Assembly: GCA_946811695.1 (NCBI GenBank)
Contig: OX328132.1
Span: 59,450,449 to 59,514,448 of the forward strand
DNA length: 64,000 nt
Source: Gonocerus acuteangulatus
Taxonomy: Eukaryota > Arthropoda > Insecta > Hemiptera > Coreidae
Direction of reading: 5' to 3'
Notes under the pieces: generated by a model
The model's database searches: none
Told to the model about the DNA's origin: nothing
The model's input: only the letters and a program-made list of their open reading frames with translations
Position numbers and translations under genes: made by a program
In this document: positions 33,151 to 44,496 of the stretch, in pieces
Numbering within the stretch: the first letter of the stretch is position 1
Layout of the letters: every line of letters begins with the position of its first letter

Positions 33151-33699
33151 CACCGATTCAAACGAAACTTTTTGTATGTGTAATACTTAACTAGAAAACA
33201 AGCGTTCATCTGAAAAAAAAATGTTGAAAATTTACTTGGAGTTCTAACCAGTCCAGTCAACGAATGCTTAAAAACAGCTATAGGTGGAAATTTTTAGAAC
33301 ACAATTTTTGACTTCATAACTTTGTTTCGGCCAGTTAGGAGGTCAACGTATCAAAAGTCCTCACCCGTAGCCTTTGTGCCGGGGGAGGGGGGGAGGGGGT
33401 GGTTTAGAAGGCCCCATTTTCCGGGTTTTCATTTATATCTCGGAAACCGTGGGTCCTAGCGACATGACCATTCTATAACAAATGAATGCTGATTAAATAT
33501 GCTACAGGTTCTATTTAATAAAGTTTTTCGAGATATCTTTAGCTTTAGAAATATCCGCTCTTGAATGTCTGTCATTTTGGGAAAAAACACACTTTTTGCT
33601 ATTTTTGACCGGATAACTCCACCCAACAATAAACCCAAAAAATAAATGCCGTTTATAGGGTTGTAGAGCATTACATTCTCTTCAAGAATATATACAATT
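33151..33699. other. No recognisable feature
   Basis: Includes a G-rich patch at 33,378-33,400. No coding sequence was identified. Confidence 0.3.
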
Positions 33700-35183
33700 T
33701 TACTATTTTATGTATTTTCCTTCAAACTTGAAAACAGTTTTAATGTTTATCATGATATCTGGCGACAACTGGCCAATGAACCTTTCAATTCCTCGCCATT
33801 TTCAGTCAATATATAGTCCTTCACAGTCAAAATATCCTGCCCACTCACCAGTTTGGCTTCCGTTCCCAACACTCCACAGTACAGCAGGGTCTTCGCGTTG
33901 TAGATCGCATATCTTCATCCCTAGAGCTAAAAGAATATTGTACATCAGCGTTCCTGGACGTTGCTCAAGCTTTCGCTAAGGTATGGCATGAGGGTCTCCT
34001 CTACAAGCTCAAAACCTTTCTTCCCAGCACCCTATACCTCATCATACGATCCTACTTATCAAATAGGCATTTTCGGGTCCGACAAGGATCAGAGTACTCA
34101 GAATATTATCCTGTGGAAGCGGTAGTTCCCCAGGGCAGTGTTCTGGGCCCTGTGCTCTACACCATGTATACAGCCGATGTTCCAACAAGTCCCGACACCC
34201 TTCTAGCAACCTATGCAGACGATACAGCTATCCTCGCATCCCACCCAAATCCTAACACTGCGTCGCAGAATCTTCAGTCCCACTTGAATAAAATTCAAGA
34301 ATGGTGTACAAAATGGAGAATCAAGGTGAATGAGAAAAAATGCCATCACATCACCTTCACCCTCCGGCGCAGTCCCTGTCCACCAGTACACTTCAACAAT
34401 GTCCCATTACCCTCTTCTGATACAGTTCGCTACCTCGGACTACACTTGGACTCCCGACTTACCTGGAAACATCACTTAAAACTTAAAAGACAAGAACTTA
34501 ACAGACGATTTGGACAACTCTACAGACTGTTGAACTGCAAATCTCATTTAAGTACTGAAAACAAACTGATCATTTACAAATCACTACTGCAACCCATTTG
34601 GACATACGGTTCAGAACTATGGGGAGCTGCGAAAACATCGAACATCAGACCCATTCAAACATTCCAATCCAAGGTCCTAAAAACAATAGTTGATGCTCCC
34701 TTCTACGTTTCCAACCTCAACCTCTTTAAAGACCTCAATATCCCACTCGTTAATGATGTTGTATTATCCAGATTCCAACGTTTCCATCCTAAACTTTCCG
34801 CTCATTAAAATCCTGAAGTCCTCTCCCTATCAAGTGTCACCCACCCACTCTCTCCGCCAAGGCGACTCAAAAGACATTGGTCTAGAGATCTGCTGCAGTG
34901 ACCAAGTGAAGTGTTAGCAATGGCTTTCTCTTTGTTCAAGTGCGACAATTTTCTGTGGCTCGCCGATCTCTCTTCGACTCCAGCCACTGGTCGGAACAGA
35001 AGGGAGCTTGTGTAGGCCCTTTCAACGTCATCTGAGCGTCGTTCTGGCGTTAATCGAGGATGAAGTTGGGAGGCCTTGAGCACAGAACTTTCATATTGTA
35101 TCATATATCATATTACCAGATGTATTTATATACAGGCTGTAATAATCAATAAAGAAATATATATATATTAATTAAAAAAAAAA
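33700..35183 (+). mobile_element. Jockey-like LINE, second copy, 5' truncated
   Basis: Recognisable from about 33,770 to a 3' UTR that ends with AATAAA near 35,149 and an A-rich tail at 35,173-35,183. Residue by residue it is a relative of the minus-strand LINE at 21,622-23,520 but clearly different (for example 'SVLGPVLYTMY' against 'SILGPILYLVY'). It is therefore another lineage or an old paralogous copy. Confidence 0.8.
33790..34905 (+). pseudogene. LINE reverse transcriptase fragment (Jockey-like)
   Basis: An uninterrupted frame from about 33,796 reads THQFGFRSQHSTVQQ, then motif A AFLDVAQAFAKVWHEGL, motif B VPQGSVLGP (about 34,125), catalytic YADDT (about 34,212), and the thumb and C-terminal region (RYLGLHLDSRLTW, PIWTYGSELWG). 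It hits a stop at 34,806. The same frame continues after that stop with an LSLSSVTHPLSPPRRLKR-like tail that matches the end of the other copy, so the stop is a point mutation. Motif A has AK where the other copy has DR. Upstream of 33,790 the frame shifts. It is not functional because the N-terminal half is gone. Confidence 0.85.
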
Positions 35184-35504
35184 TGTAATAAAATTTTCCT
35201 AAGAACAAAAATAAAAAGTATACATGAAGAGGCACGTTTTGCACTCCCCTTGTTGAAATTGAAAGAATATGAGATGTCTTGTACTTTCACGCGTCATTCC
35301 TGTGGTCTTTATATTCTTCTAACAGCAAATGCAAATTGTATTTTATATTCATAATCACGTCTTCTATAGAACCAACGGAAGAAAAACCACTGAGTGAATA
35401 ACTGAGTGGGTTATTTTCACAATCTGTGGTTAATGATAATTTTATTGCCAACAATCTTTCTTAATGTTTGGGAGTCTGGGACATGCTGACAATGCATCAC
35501 ACTG

Positions 35505-36250
35505 TATTTGAACCCGATTGAGGGATGACAGGTCCAAGCGCCAGAATTTTTCAACCCCACATGTCAGACTGCATTTGGAGTCCATTATGTATGGACAACA
35601 CATCAGAATTATGGACTCTGTTTTTTATAGCCGAGTATGGTTTATAAGAAAAACGCGTAGACTGTATTTGAATCCGAGAATGGATTGTAAGAACGTGTCA
35701 AACTGTATTTGTAGCCGAATATGTGATATGAGGGCAATTCGTCATACTGTATTTATAGCTGAATCTGGGATATAAAGACAACTTGTCAGAATATATTTGG
35801 AGCCGAGAATGGATTGTAAGAACGTGTCAGACCGTATTTGCAGCCGAATAAGGGATATGAGGGTAATTCGTCATACTGTATTTATAGCTGAATCTGGGAT
35901 ATAAAGACAATTTGTCAGACTGTATTTGGAGCCGAGAATGGATTGTAAGAACGTGTCAGACTGTATTTGTAGCCGAATAAGGGATATGAGGACAATTCGT
36001 CATACTGTTTTTATAGCTCAATCTGGGATATAAAGACAATTTGTCAAACTATTTGGAACCGAGAATGGATTGTAAGAACGTGTCAAACTGTATTTCCCAT
36101 ATTGTTGCCGAATATGGGAAATAAAGACAAAGTTTCAGACTGTATTTGTCGCATTGAATGGATTGTAAGCAAAACGCGTCAGACTGTATTTGTAGCTGAA
36201 TATGGGATATAAAGACAAAGTGTTAGACTGTATTTGGAGCCGAGACAGGT
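35505..36250. repeat. Satellite with ~43 bp monomers in a 129 bp higher-order unit
   Basis: Three related monomers of about 43 bases alternate. One carries 'gccgagaatggattgtaag', one 'gccgaataagggatatgag' and one 'gctgaatctgggatataaag', each preceded by 'gtca-actgtattt'. The first type recurs at about 35,671, 35,801, 35,930 and 36,058, giving a period of 128-130. Edges are more irregular than the centre. No gene. Confidence 0.85.
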
Positions 36251-36400
36251 GGCAGGTTTGGGGATTCCCATCTATTCTTCTGGAGGCGGGGCAGTTACTG
36301 GGCAGTTAGGCTCCGCCCACTTCCCTTCCAAAATAGAAACAACTCGACCCAATCGACCTAAACTCAGTCCGCTCTGCTTGTCCCAAGAACCGCCTCCATT

Positions 36401-36530
36401 TTTAGCGCGGTTCCTCCCTCCCTTCATAGGGAGGAACCCCGCTTATAAGGTTGATCTCATGAAAAAATCCGGAAGTGCCGACTAGAAAATTTTGCGTTTC
36501 GGTACCCCTTGAGACCGAAAATATATATAT

Positions 36531-36587
<57 letters not shown>

Positions 36588-36595
36588 TTGAACCC
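36401..36595 (+). mobile_element. Helentron-like element, 5' part with (TA)n
   Basis: It starts TTTTTAGCGCGGTTCCTCCC, then 'atagggaggaaccccgctta', 'aaatccggaagtgccgac' and 'gaccgaaaat', and runs into a TA tract (36,537-36,582). The central and 3' parts are missing. Confidence 0.8.
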
Positions 36596-36609
36596 CCGTC
36601 ATTTTCGGT

Positions 36610-36672
36610 CTGAGGAAGAAACAACAAACTGAGGAAGAAACAACAAACGGAGGAAGAAACAACAAACATCTG
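36610..36672. repeat. 21 bp minisatellite (3 copies)
   Basis: 'ctgaggaagaaacaacaaac' plus one base recurs three times ('ctgagg', 'ctgagg', 'cggagg'). The copies lie in an otherwise unassigned stretch. Confidence 0.85.
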
Positions 36673-37870
36673 GCTGAAGAAGATGGAGATGAACCCATCG
36701 AAATATTCCAGGAAGAAGTGAGGAGGAGTACCACCGCTGGAGAGAAATGCCGTTCCATCCAACTTTCTAAAAAAAAATACGGCATTACTTGCATCCATTA
36801 GTAGTTATTATTTTTTTTTTGTTATGCATTTTAATATAATATAATATCAGTTGATATTTAATATTTAATAAAAACGAGTGTAGTATCATCGAATTTGAGC
36901 CTTCCTACTTAGGGTTCTGTCGGCCTTTTTCAATTAAATTAAATTTGTACTTTATGAGTTAAAGTTTATTTAACTTTAAATTTGATTGGTAATGCACTTT
37001 TAAGGTTACAATAAAAAACATTCAAATAACAATACTAAACTACCAAGGATGCGAAATATCACGAAGTTTGCGAAAAACTGACCACATGATATGGAAAGCT
37101 TTACATCAGTAATCGAATTACTTTCCAGTGAGGAAGCCTCATGTCAAAGAATAAAACTATACTGAAATTTATTTATTTAAACTTTAAAGTCTATTTATAA
37201 ATAAGGGAAGATGTTTGGGATAGGCTATCTAGAGGTTACCACCATTTTCCAGCCACATAGGAAAATCTACCAACACTTTTGAGAATCGAACCCACAACCA
37301 CAGAATGTGGGTTGCTATACGCACTGCCTACGAATCAATCTCGCGAAACATATTTTTAGTTAATTCAAAAATACAAAAGGATGGACAGCCTAGACTTAAG
37401 CTGGCCGATTTATTTCTTTAGAATTAAAAATAAGTTGCTTATTTATAGTGATATATTCAAAATGTCTTAATTCCTCGTGTAAATAAGGCTCTGTGAGGTT
37501 TTATTTTTTGTTTTCATTTTCACAAAAGTGGTACTAGAAACTGCCTATAAGGGATCTAGTGGGGTTTAGATTAGCGTTTTCCGGTTCATACTGTCCAGTA
37601 GAAGCCGTGCCGAGGCCTGTAAGACCTACCTATGGTCAGCGATGAACCTCCAAAGGATCTTCAGGTTTAGATTAGATGTCCTCTTTGTATCATCGATGAG
37701 GTACATTCAAAAATGCAGATACCTCTCGGCTACAAAAGCCGCACACTTGCTAGGAATATGATACAGAGTTTCATCAACTCCGTAAGAAGTGTCCTGTAAG
37801 AAGAGCTGTTAATAGCCTTACCTAAGTCCTTCAGAGATTAAAAAGAACCTCCGTCCTCTTCTTCTCTTAA
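36673..37870. other. Mostly unassigned; possible tRNA-like relic at 37,258-37,345
   Basis: No gene is recognised. On the minus strand 'tgtgggttcgattctc' (about 37,275-37,290) matches a B box, preceded at tRNA-like distance by 'gcagtgcgtatagc'. The A box is poor, so this may be an old SINE head or chance. Confidence 0.3.
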
Positions 37871-38250
37871 AGAGTCCGACTCGCAGGAACTGCGTCATCT
37901 TAGCGCGGTTCCGTTCATATCTCTAGTGCTATCAGTAAAATTTTTGATCGTTCGTGAAAAGTATAAAATAAAATCTCGAAGAGAAAATAGATTTAAGGCA
38001 CCTCAACAGGAAACTGACAGTATCATGGCAAATTCCCCCATCTTCTCAACCTTCGGTCTTGGACAAACTACAACAATTTTTCACATTGTCTTACATGCAA
38101 TTAAAATGTGCAAAAAACAGTTCAAAACACTAGGAAAACAAATACATAACCCCCCTCAAAAGAGCAAAACTAACAATTGCGAATTGTCCTTATTTCTCCA
38201 AATTTAGTAAGCTTTCGAATGGTCATCTTCCACTATATATCATCATCATG

Positions 38251-38311
<61 letters not shown>

Positions 38312-38417
38312 AATACATACAAATTTGAACCACCGTTCTATTATTGATCTATGGGATCTGAAACATGAAATGTTCGTGTCGGTACTTCCGGATTGCGGAG
38401 GGAGGAACCGCGCTAAA
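37871..38417 (-). mobile_element. Helentron-like element, complete short copy
   Basis: In minus orientation it starts TTTTAGCGCGGTTCCTCCCT (38,417), includes 'caatccggaagtaccgac', 'gaacggtggttcaaattt' and a TA tract (38,252-38,306), and ends with the hairpin tail 'gcgctaagatgacgcagttc' then 'ctgcgagtcggactct' at 37,871. Both ends carry the subterminal inverted repeat AGCGCGGTTCC. At about 547 bp it is an internally deleted form of the copies at 41 and 57 kb. Confidence 0.8.
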
Positions 38418-38654
38418 AGATGGCCAAGAAACGAAAACCTCACCCTTTGCGGGAAGACGAAGAACTGCGTCAATACCTCTAATGACTCGACGCTTATTGA
38501 ACTCAGTGTCGACAGGCACCTCTCAGTGCAGGAAGGCACATCTCGAAGGTCCCATATGTTAAGATTATTACAAGGTCTACTAAAACCATTTTATTTTAAA
38601 ATTTAAGAAAATTATTAAAAAACGGAGGGTATGATGAAGCAGCAAGTCATTCTG

Positions 38655-38880
38655 CGGAATTAAACACAGTAAAAAAATACATCGCTGGATAATGCCCTTT
38701 TTTTCTTCTTTTTTTCAGCGCATCGTCTTCAGGGCGATTAGTGCCGACATCCCTGGTGCAGCGAGGAATTTTCTCAACGAGCTGTGAGATGAGAAAATTC
38801 CTGCCCCCGGTGGGACTCGAACCACCGTCTCCCGCATGAGAATCTAAGGCGTTAGCCACTAGACCATGGGGAGACCCAGA
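38655..38880 (-). mobile_element. tRNA-derived SINE, family 1, full-length copy
   Basis: The minus strand begins with 'tctccccatggtctagtggc' (A box) and 'gtgggactcgaac' inverse (B box GTTCGAGTCCCAC). Then come the 'gaggaattttctcaacgagc' inverse, the 'tgtcggcactaatcgcc' body and an A-rich tail (T at 38,698-38,716). It matches 5905-6080 but is more diverged in the body. Confidence 0.8.
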
Positions 38881-38900
38881 ATGCCCTATTTATAACGTAT

Positions 38901-38904
<4 letters not shown>

Positions 38905-38960
<56 letters not shown>
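38905..38960. repeat. (TA)n microsatellite
   Basis: About 27 TA dinucleotides. Confidence 0.97.
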
Positions 38961-38962
<2 letters not shown>

Positions 38963-41355
38963 TACATGCTCATCAAAATTTGTCATACCGGTAGTTTCGT
39001 TAAAAATGCACCATGCTTACGTCGAAATTTCTTTTCGGAACCTCCTGGTCAGGTTATTTGTCGTAAATTGAAGGGAGGGAGGGAATACAGAAAAAGTAAT
39101 GAATAATATTGCTTGAAAAGCAGTATAGATTATACCTAAGGTAACATGGTGAACATATTTCCAGAAAAATTAACCACTCGACATTATTTCCAACAGTATC
39201 GGAGATAATAGCAGGATAATAAGAGAAGTTATTTACAAATTTCTAGAATCCCTTATTAACAATAGGAGGGAAATTGGGACAAACAGAAACCGTGGCTTGT
39301 TGTAACCGGGTACGATTTGACCCCAAACAGTCAATTAGACAAATGGACTAAAGCAGAGGATCAATAAAATTAAGCGTATCGTTTATAGAACATACATTAT
39401 TGTATTACCAGTTCCACATTATTTATAGTAAGTTGGAATCGTGATTATCAGCTTATAGATCTGGAAAGAAATATTCTGATGGCGTCATCTTAGTGTTTAA
39501 ATGTTCATCTTAGAAGAGATTAGAGATTCTAATATTTTATTTTATTACAATACATCAACAAAATTAAGGGCAATGAAGTGTTTAGTGTGTTCCCTCTTCA
39601 CATATCTATATATATTTTACTGGTACAGCGCACAGTGGGGCCAAACGACTTTTCGTGTTTCAAAAAAGGCTACAGCCTTCAAATCCAGTTCTCACACTCA
39701 AAGCTAGCATCCAACAATAGAGTGCTCTCTACATTCGAGTGCGTGCCCCTAGACTTTAGACTGATGGCACTCTGATTCTGGCTTCTAGCAGCTTACCCAT
39801 ATAGGCTGCTAGCATCCTATATGGATTGGTTACATTGACCACCTGCCTATAGGATGCAACATCCTACAGGGAGATGACTTTATTATGTGCATAAAAAGAA
39901 CAAAGGTAAATTCAGAGTAATGATAATGAGACTTTATTTAGGTGTAATTTACATGTAACAGGTACAATGTAAACTTTTTAACAAGTAGATATTTACAAAT
40001 AGGTATGAGCTATAAATGTTTTAGCAAATATAGATATTTACAAGTATTAGGTATTAGGTAAATGTACTTATGAACAATATTGAACAAGTAGATCTAGAAA
40101 TGAAATATTTTTATTCGTTTTCATGACACATATAGCCGTATCATGAACCCTTTGCGGGAATCAAAATCTATTTTCAAATCATCAAGAACAACTTTCATTT
40201 ATTTCTGATAACATCAGAAAAATCAGCTTATTAGTTTTATTTATCGGTTTTTTACCTCTAAATTAACAATTACGTTATGAAATTGAGAAATAATCATAGT
40301 GCTCAGTATACCGTTGGAAAGTAAATTAAATTTTACAACTTTTGTGAGATTAGGCAATTTGCAGAATTTGTTTTGGAAGAGTAGTGATTCTCGAACATTT
40401 TTCGCTAACAAGACGTTTTCATTAATATCAACTTTTTGAACAGTTATTGCAGTTTGAAAAATACACTTGTAAACATTGAACGTGCATTAACTTTAATGCA
40501 AATTTAATGCTGATTTAAAAAAAAAAATAAAATCTGACTTGCAGAAACTACGTCATCTTAGAAATCATGGTAAGTGGAAGGTAATCATTCAAAAGCCATA
40601 TAATTCTAGCCATTCATATTCTGGACAGAAAAATTATCATGATATATATTTATATATACATTTTAAATATTATTATTATAATTAATTAATTATTATTATT
40701 ACCATTCTTCTCGTTTTATTACCGGATCCACGAACATTTTAAGAAATGTTTTGAGAATTCAGTCTTGACTACATTCCCTTAGAATGTCCTAAAAATGTAG
40801 GTCGATTGTAATTTATAATGATTGTTTACAATAAAACGGGACCATGGTTCATTTACATCATTTGAAAAAAAATCTGGAAAAATTTAATTGCCAATAATAT
40901 ACATAAAATGACTTGTTTAATGAAATGACAAAGATTCCTTTTGGATAATGGGCATTTACTTTGATACAATCGCTTATAAACTGCTGATCTACAGTAGCCA
41001 CGATTAATCTTATCAGTCTCGACATGGCCATGTAGATAGCTACTCTGAGGTTAAGGTTGTAATCTCTAGCTTACCTGTACCTGAAGTAGCCTCATGTGGA
41101 CGTGAAAAATGTAGAACGTACTAAATAAATGTGAATAGTGTGTTGTAAATGTGTTTTGACCTTCACAAAATAATTACCTTGTAGAATAACGGTTTTATTT
41201 TACGAGTTCTTCAAAAGGCGATCAGCGTATAGTTTGCTATCTCAAGTGAGAAAACCAAAAGGCGAGGACGGCCACATTCTTCTCCGCTTCCTGGTTCCTG
41301 AACATATTTTTTAAAGTAGTCTGCTATAAAATTAGCCAAAAATATTGCAAGCGGG
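38961..41355. other. No recognised gene; one Helentron-tail trace
   Basis: Near 40,530-40,562 'aaatctgacttgcagaaact' then 'acgtcatcttag' is a decayed minus-strand copy of the Helentron-like tail. The rest contains no familiar motif on either strand. Confidence 0.4.
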
Positions 41356-41381
41356 GCTCCCCGTGGCCTAGTGGCTAACTA
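41356..41381 (+). mobile_element. SINE family 1 head fragment, fused to a Helentron-like element
   Basis: 'ctccccgtggcctagtggct' matches the start of the SINE at 38,655-38,880 (minus strand). It stops after the A box and passes directly into 'agggaggaaccccgctta' of the Helentron-like copy. Confidence 0.7.
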
Positions 41382-42705
41382 GGGAGGAACCCCGCTTATA
41401 AGGTTGATCTCATGAAACAATCCGGAAGTGCCGACTAGAACATTTCGCGTTTCAGAACCACTAGAGACCGAAAATAACGGTGGTTCAAATTTGTATATAT
41501 ATTTGTCTGTTCGCGGTTTTAATGGTCCGATTTTGATGAAATTTGGTACAAAAATCTTTCGTCTAATTTGAAAGGTCAAGTTCGTTAACCAGCAAAATCC
41601 GCCCACTGGAAGATGGCGTTTGGGGCGAAATTCGCGCAAAAAAAATCGTAACGCGTACGTTTTTGAGTTCATATGCTTGTAGGTACTTGTTTTATAGGTT
41701 TCTTAACATAGGAAAACGAATGAAACCATTTTTAAGACGATATCTGTAACCATTTCTGAGAAAAGTGGAATATATGTTTTTATAAGTCATTATTTTTTTG
41801 TGGGTACCTAGAATCGCGGGATTCAATTGAAATATTTTCTACATCTTGGGAATTCATCCCAACTAAGATGTTTAAATTTTGGTTACATTTGGAGTTAAGG
41901 AAGTATGCGAAAAAATTATTTTATTAATAGACATAAAAAGTTTTCGGATCTTCATACATTTTTCGTAAATATCTCGATAACGGTTTGGAAATCGTGGTAA
42001 GTGGAACGTGACCCTTCGAATGCTTACTAAATTCTCTACAAAAAATGTTTTGAAGCAATATTCGACGGGGCAACGTCAATCAGAGATTTAAGCGCTTAAA
42101 ACTTAAAAAGTGTAAAAAAGTCTATTGAAACGGGTTTTCTCTTTGTTTATCTCACTTTTTAATTGGTTGTTTTTTGTTTTAAATTTCATTTATCAGTAAA
42201 ATTAGTATTGTAGTAAAATAAGCTAAGAAACGGTGAAAGGTAATGGTAATATGTTTGGAGTGGCTGTGGTAAGCAAGATGGCTGTGGCTAATCATGATGA
42301 CGTATACATAGTTTGTTTTGAATTATCCTATCTATATAACCTTCCTCATAGCCTCCAACTGAAGTTATTGTTATTTTTTATTTTATAGAATGATTTAACC
42401 CACGACAGAATGGAATTTTATTCGCCATGAAGCACATATTTACAGTTGATTATAACAGTAAAAGGAATTTGCTAGTAAAACAAGATACATTAAATGACAA
42501 CGAATTTTTGGTTGTTTAGAATAGAGCCTTCTCAGCAGTAGTCGAAGAGTAAGTACGTAATTGTATTGAGAGTTTAAAAATTATCCGCTTCTGTGTAAGT
42601 TTGCTACTGTCAGTTTCCTGTGGTTTGTGATGCTAATCTATTCCATTTCTTCGAGATGTACGTAACCGCGCTAAGATGACGCAGTTCCTGCGAGTCGGAC
42701 TTTTT
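41380..42705 (+). mobile_element. Helentron-like element, long copy
   Basis: The first about 25 bases of the family are missing (replaced by the SINE head). The core includes 'tggtccgattttgatgaaat', 'aaaggtcaagttcgttaacc' and 'ggggcgaaattcgcgc', then 'aacggtttggaaatcgtggt'. The end is 'accgcgctaagatgacgcag' followed by 'ttcctgcgagtcggactttt'. A hairpin can form near the end (GGAAC/GTTCC-type stem in intact copies). Subterminal inverted repeats, a 3' hairpin, TA microsatellite near the start and insertion at T-rich sites fit non-autonomous Helentrons (HINEs). No Rep/helicase remains in this copy. Confidence 0.65.
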
Positions 42706-43014
42706 ATTCATGGGCGGTGAACTGCAGGGGTATTCTGCACTTTCAGTGGTTTGGTCTTAAACTTTATAGATAGATATAATCAGGACCCCTTATGAAGGAG
42801 GAAAGCAACTCGACCTAAAAGATCTATTGCCCCCTTTACTTTCTGTGGATCTGTTTTGGTTCCTCCACTATTTTATATTATCTTTTTTTATTATTTTATT
42901 AATTTCTTCTTATATCTGTTTTAAGTATTATATTTTTTCATATAGGTTGGTGATCTTTAATATTTCCATCAATTTGTCCATTCGCTCTGACGATTACTGT
43001 AAGAGTGCTGATGT
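42706..43014. other. No recognisable feature
   Basis: AT-rich non-coding sequence between the Helentron-like copy and a LINE fragment. Confidence 0.3.
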
Positions 43015-43332
43015 AGCTCGCCACGAATCAGGAAGTATCTAATGAACTTGAGCAATCCTCCAAGATGTGGAAGGTAGTGACAGGGTCTAGGCAGGCTTCA
43101 CAAATAGGATAAGGGTCCTTTATGAGATGAATATGAGTCAGGTTCGTGTGGCCCATTCTTATTTTTGTCAAGACCACTTCTTCACGTCTGAAGCCTCTGG
43201 TGGTTTACTCTTTTGGAACTTCTCCATTGTTCATCAATATATAGCAAAGGCTTTTCCATTCTTGCTGCTTCTTTGGCGGCCATGTCTTCTGCTTCGTTGC
43301 CGACTATACCTCTGTGTGCAGGGATCCAGACA
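43015..43332 (-). pseudogene. LINE RNase H and C-terminal fragment (I-like)
   Basis: The minus strand reads WIPAHRGIVGNEAEDMAAKEA, the end of the RNase H domain of I-type LINE ORF2 (the IPGNE-AD-LAKEA block). A frameshift near 43,180 then moves to RREEVVLTKIRMGHTNLTH and CEACLDPVTTFHILEDC, the C-terminal C-x2-C-x7-H-x4-C knuckle. RNase H in such elements removes template RNA during retrotransposition. The reverse transcriptase part is missing. Confidence 0.8.
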
Positions 43333-44496
43333 GTATTTTAGAATTTAGGGAAAGTTGTAGAAAACATCAACAAACAAGTTGTATATACATCAACAAATCG
43401 ATGGTCACAGGGAGTAACTTGTTAAGTTGAAAATCTCAACTTTTCAGGGCAGCTCTTTAACAGAGAAAGCATGCTATTTTACGTATTGCTAAGAAATCCA
43501 CATGTTTAGAAGTCAGAAACAATCAAGGCTGTTAATTAGTGACTTCTTAATTAGTGATTTCACACTTATCAACTTATTCCATGTGGCCATCGAAATATGA
43601 GCACGTTAGGGCATTTCGCAAATTTCCATAAGTTCTGAACGTATGATTTTTTTTTTATTATTTTATTTTGTGTATCGGCTGTTGAGACCATTGGCCACAC
43701 ACCTGTTTCATCCGTATTGTTGTCATCCCGCAGTCCATTGTAAACATTTAAACACACATATACAGGGTGTCCCAGCATATGTGTCCACCCCCTTTTTCTC
43801 CTAGAGTTGTTGGAATTTCTAAATGAAACTTGGTAGGTCATAGTTATGTTGCATGAGGTTTCTTTTGAAGGTTTATTTGACTTTGTAACATTCTCCAGCG
43901 CATCTAACTCTTGAGTTTCCAATGGCAACAGGTATATTTTATGACGAATTCTGATAGAAAATTTTAATTTTAAGACTAATTTATTCCGAGACATCTTTTG
44001 ATCCGACGCACCGTTTGCGCGTAAAACGCAAAAAAACTGAAAAATATCGCCCTTTTGTAGACAAATTCCTATTTATCCCTGAAACCAAGCCTTGTACGTA
44101 AAAACACCTCTATACAAACGTTGTAGCCTATTAATTTTCCTTTCAGATGATACCAAGATCAAAGTTATAGATTGAATATTTAACGGGATATTATGAATGA
44201 AAATATACCTTAAAAGTTTTAAAAAATAACAATTCAGAAAATCGATATGAATAGAAAAAAATAGCTGTCATAAACAATAAAAAAAAAGTATGTACTTATT
44301 TACTTTATGAAAAAAAAAGTAAATACAAATTATTATAAAACAGAACAGAATAAATTTCTCTTTCCATATGAAATTATTATATCATTAAACGACAAACTAA
44401 AAAACAAATTTCCCTTTGTTTAAAAAAAAAGTAATCAGTTTCCAAAGAAAGTTACATTGTTTAAAAAAATATTAACTTGACTAAATATGGCGAAAA

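Noticed and set aside
38800..38880. Functional tRNA gene on the minus strand
   Set aside because: Same reasoning: head of SINE family 1 with body and tail; acceptor stem does not pair.
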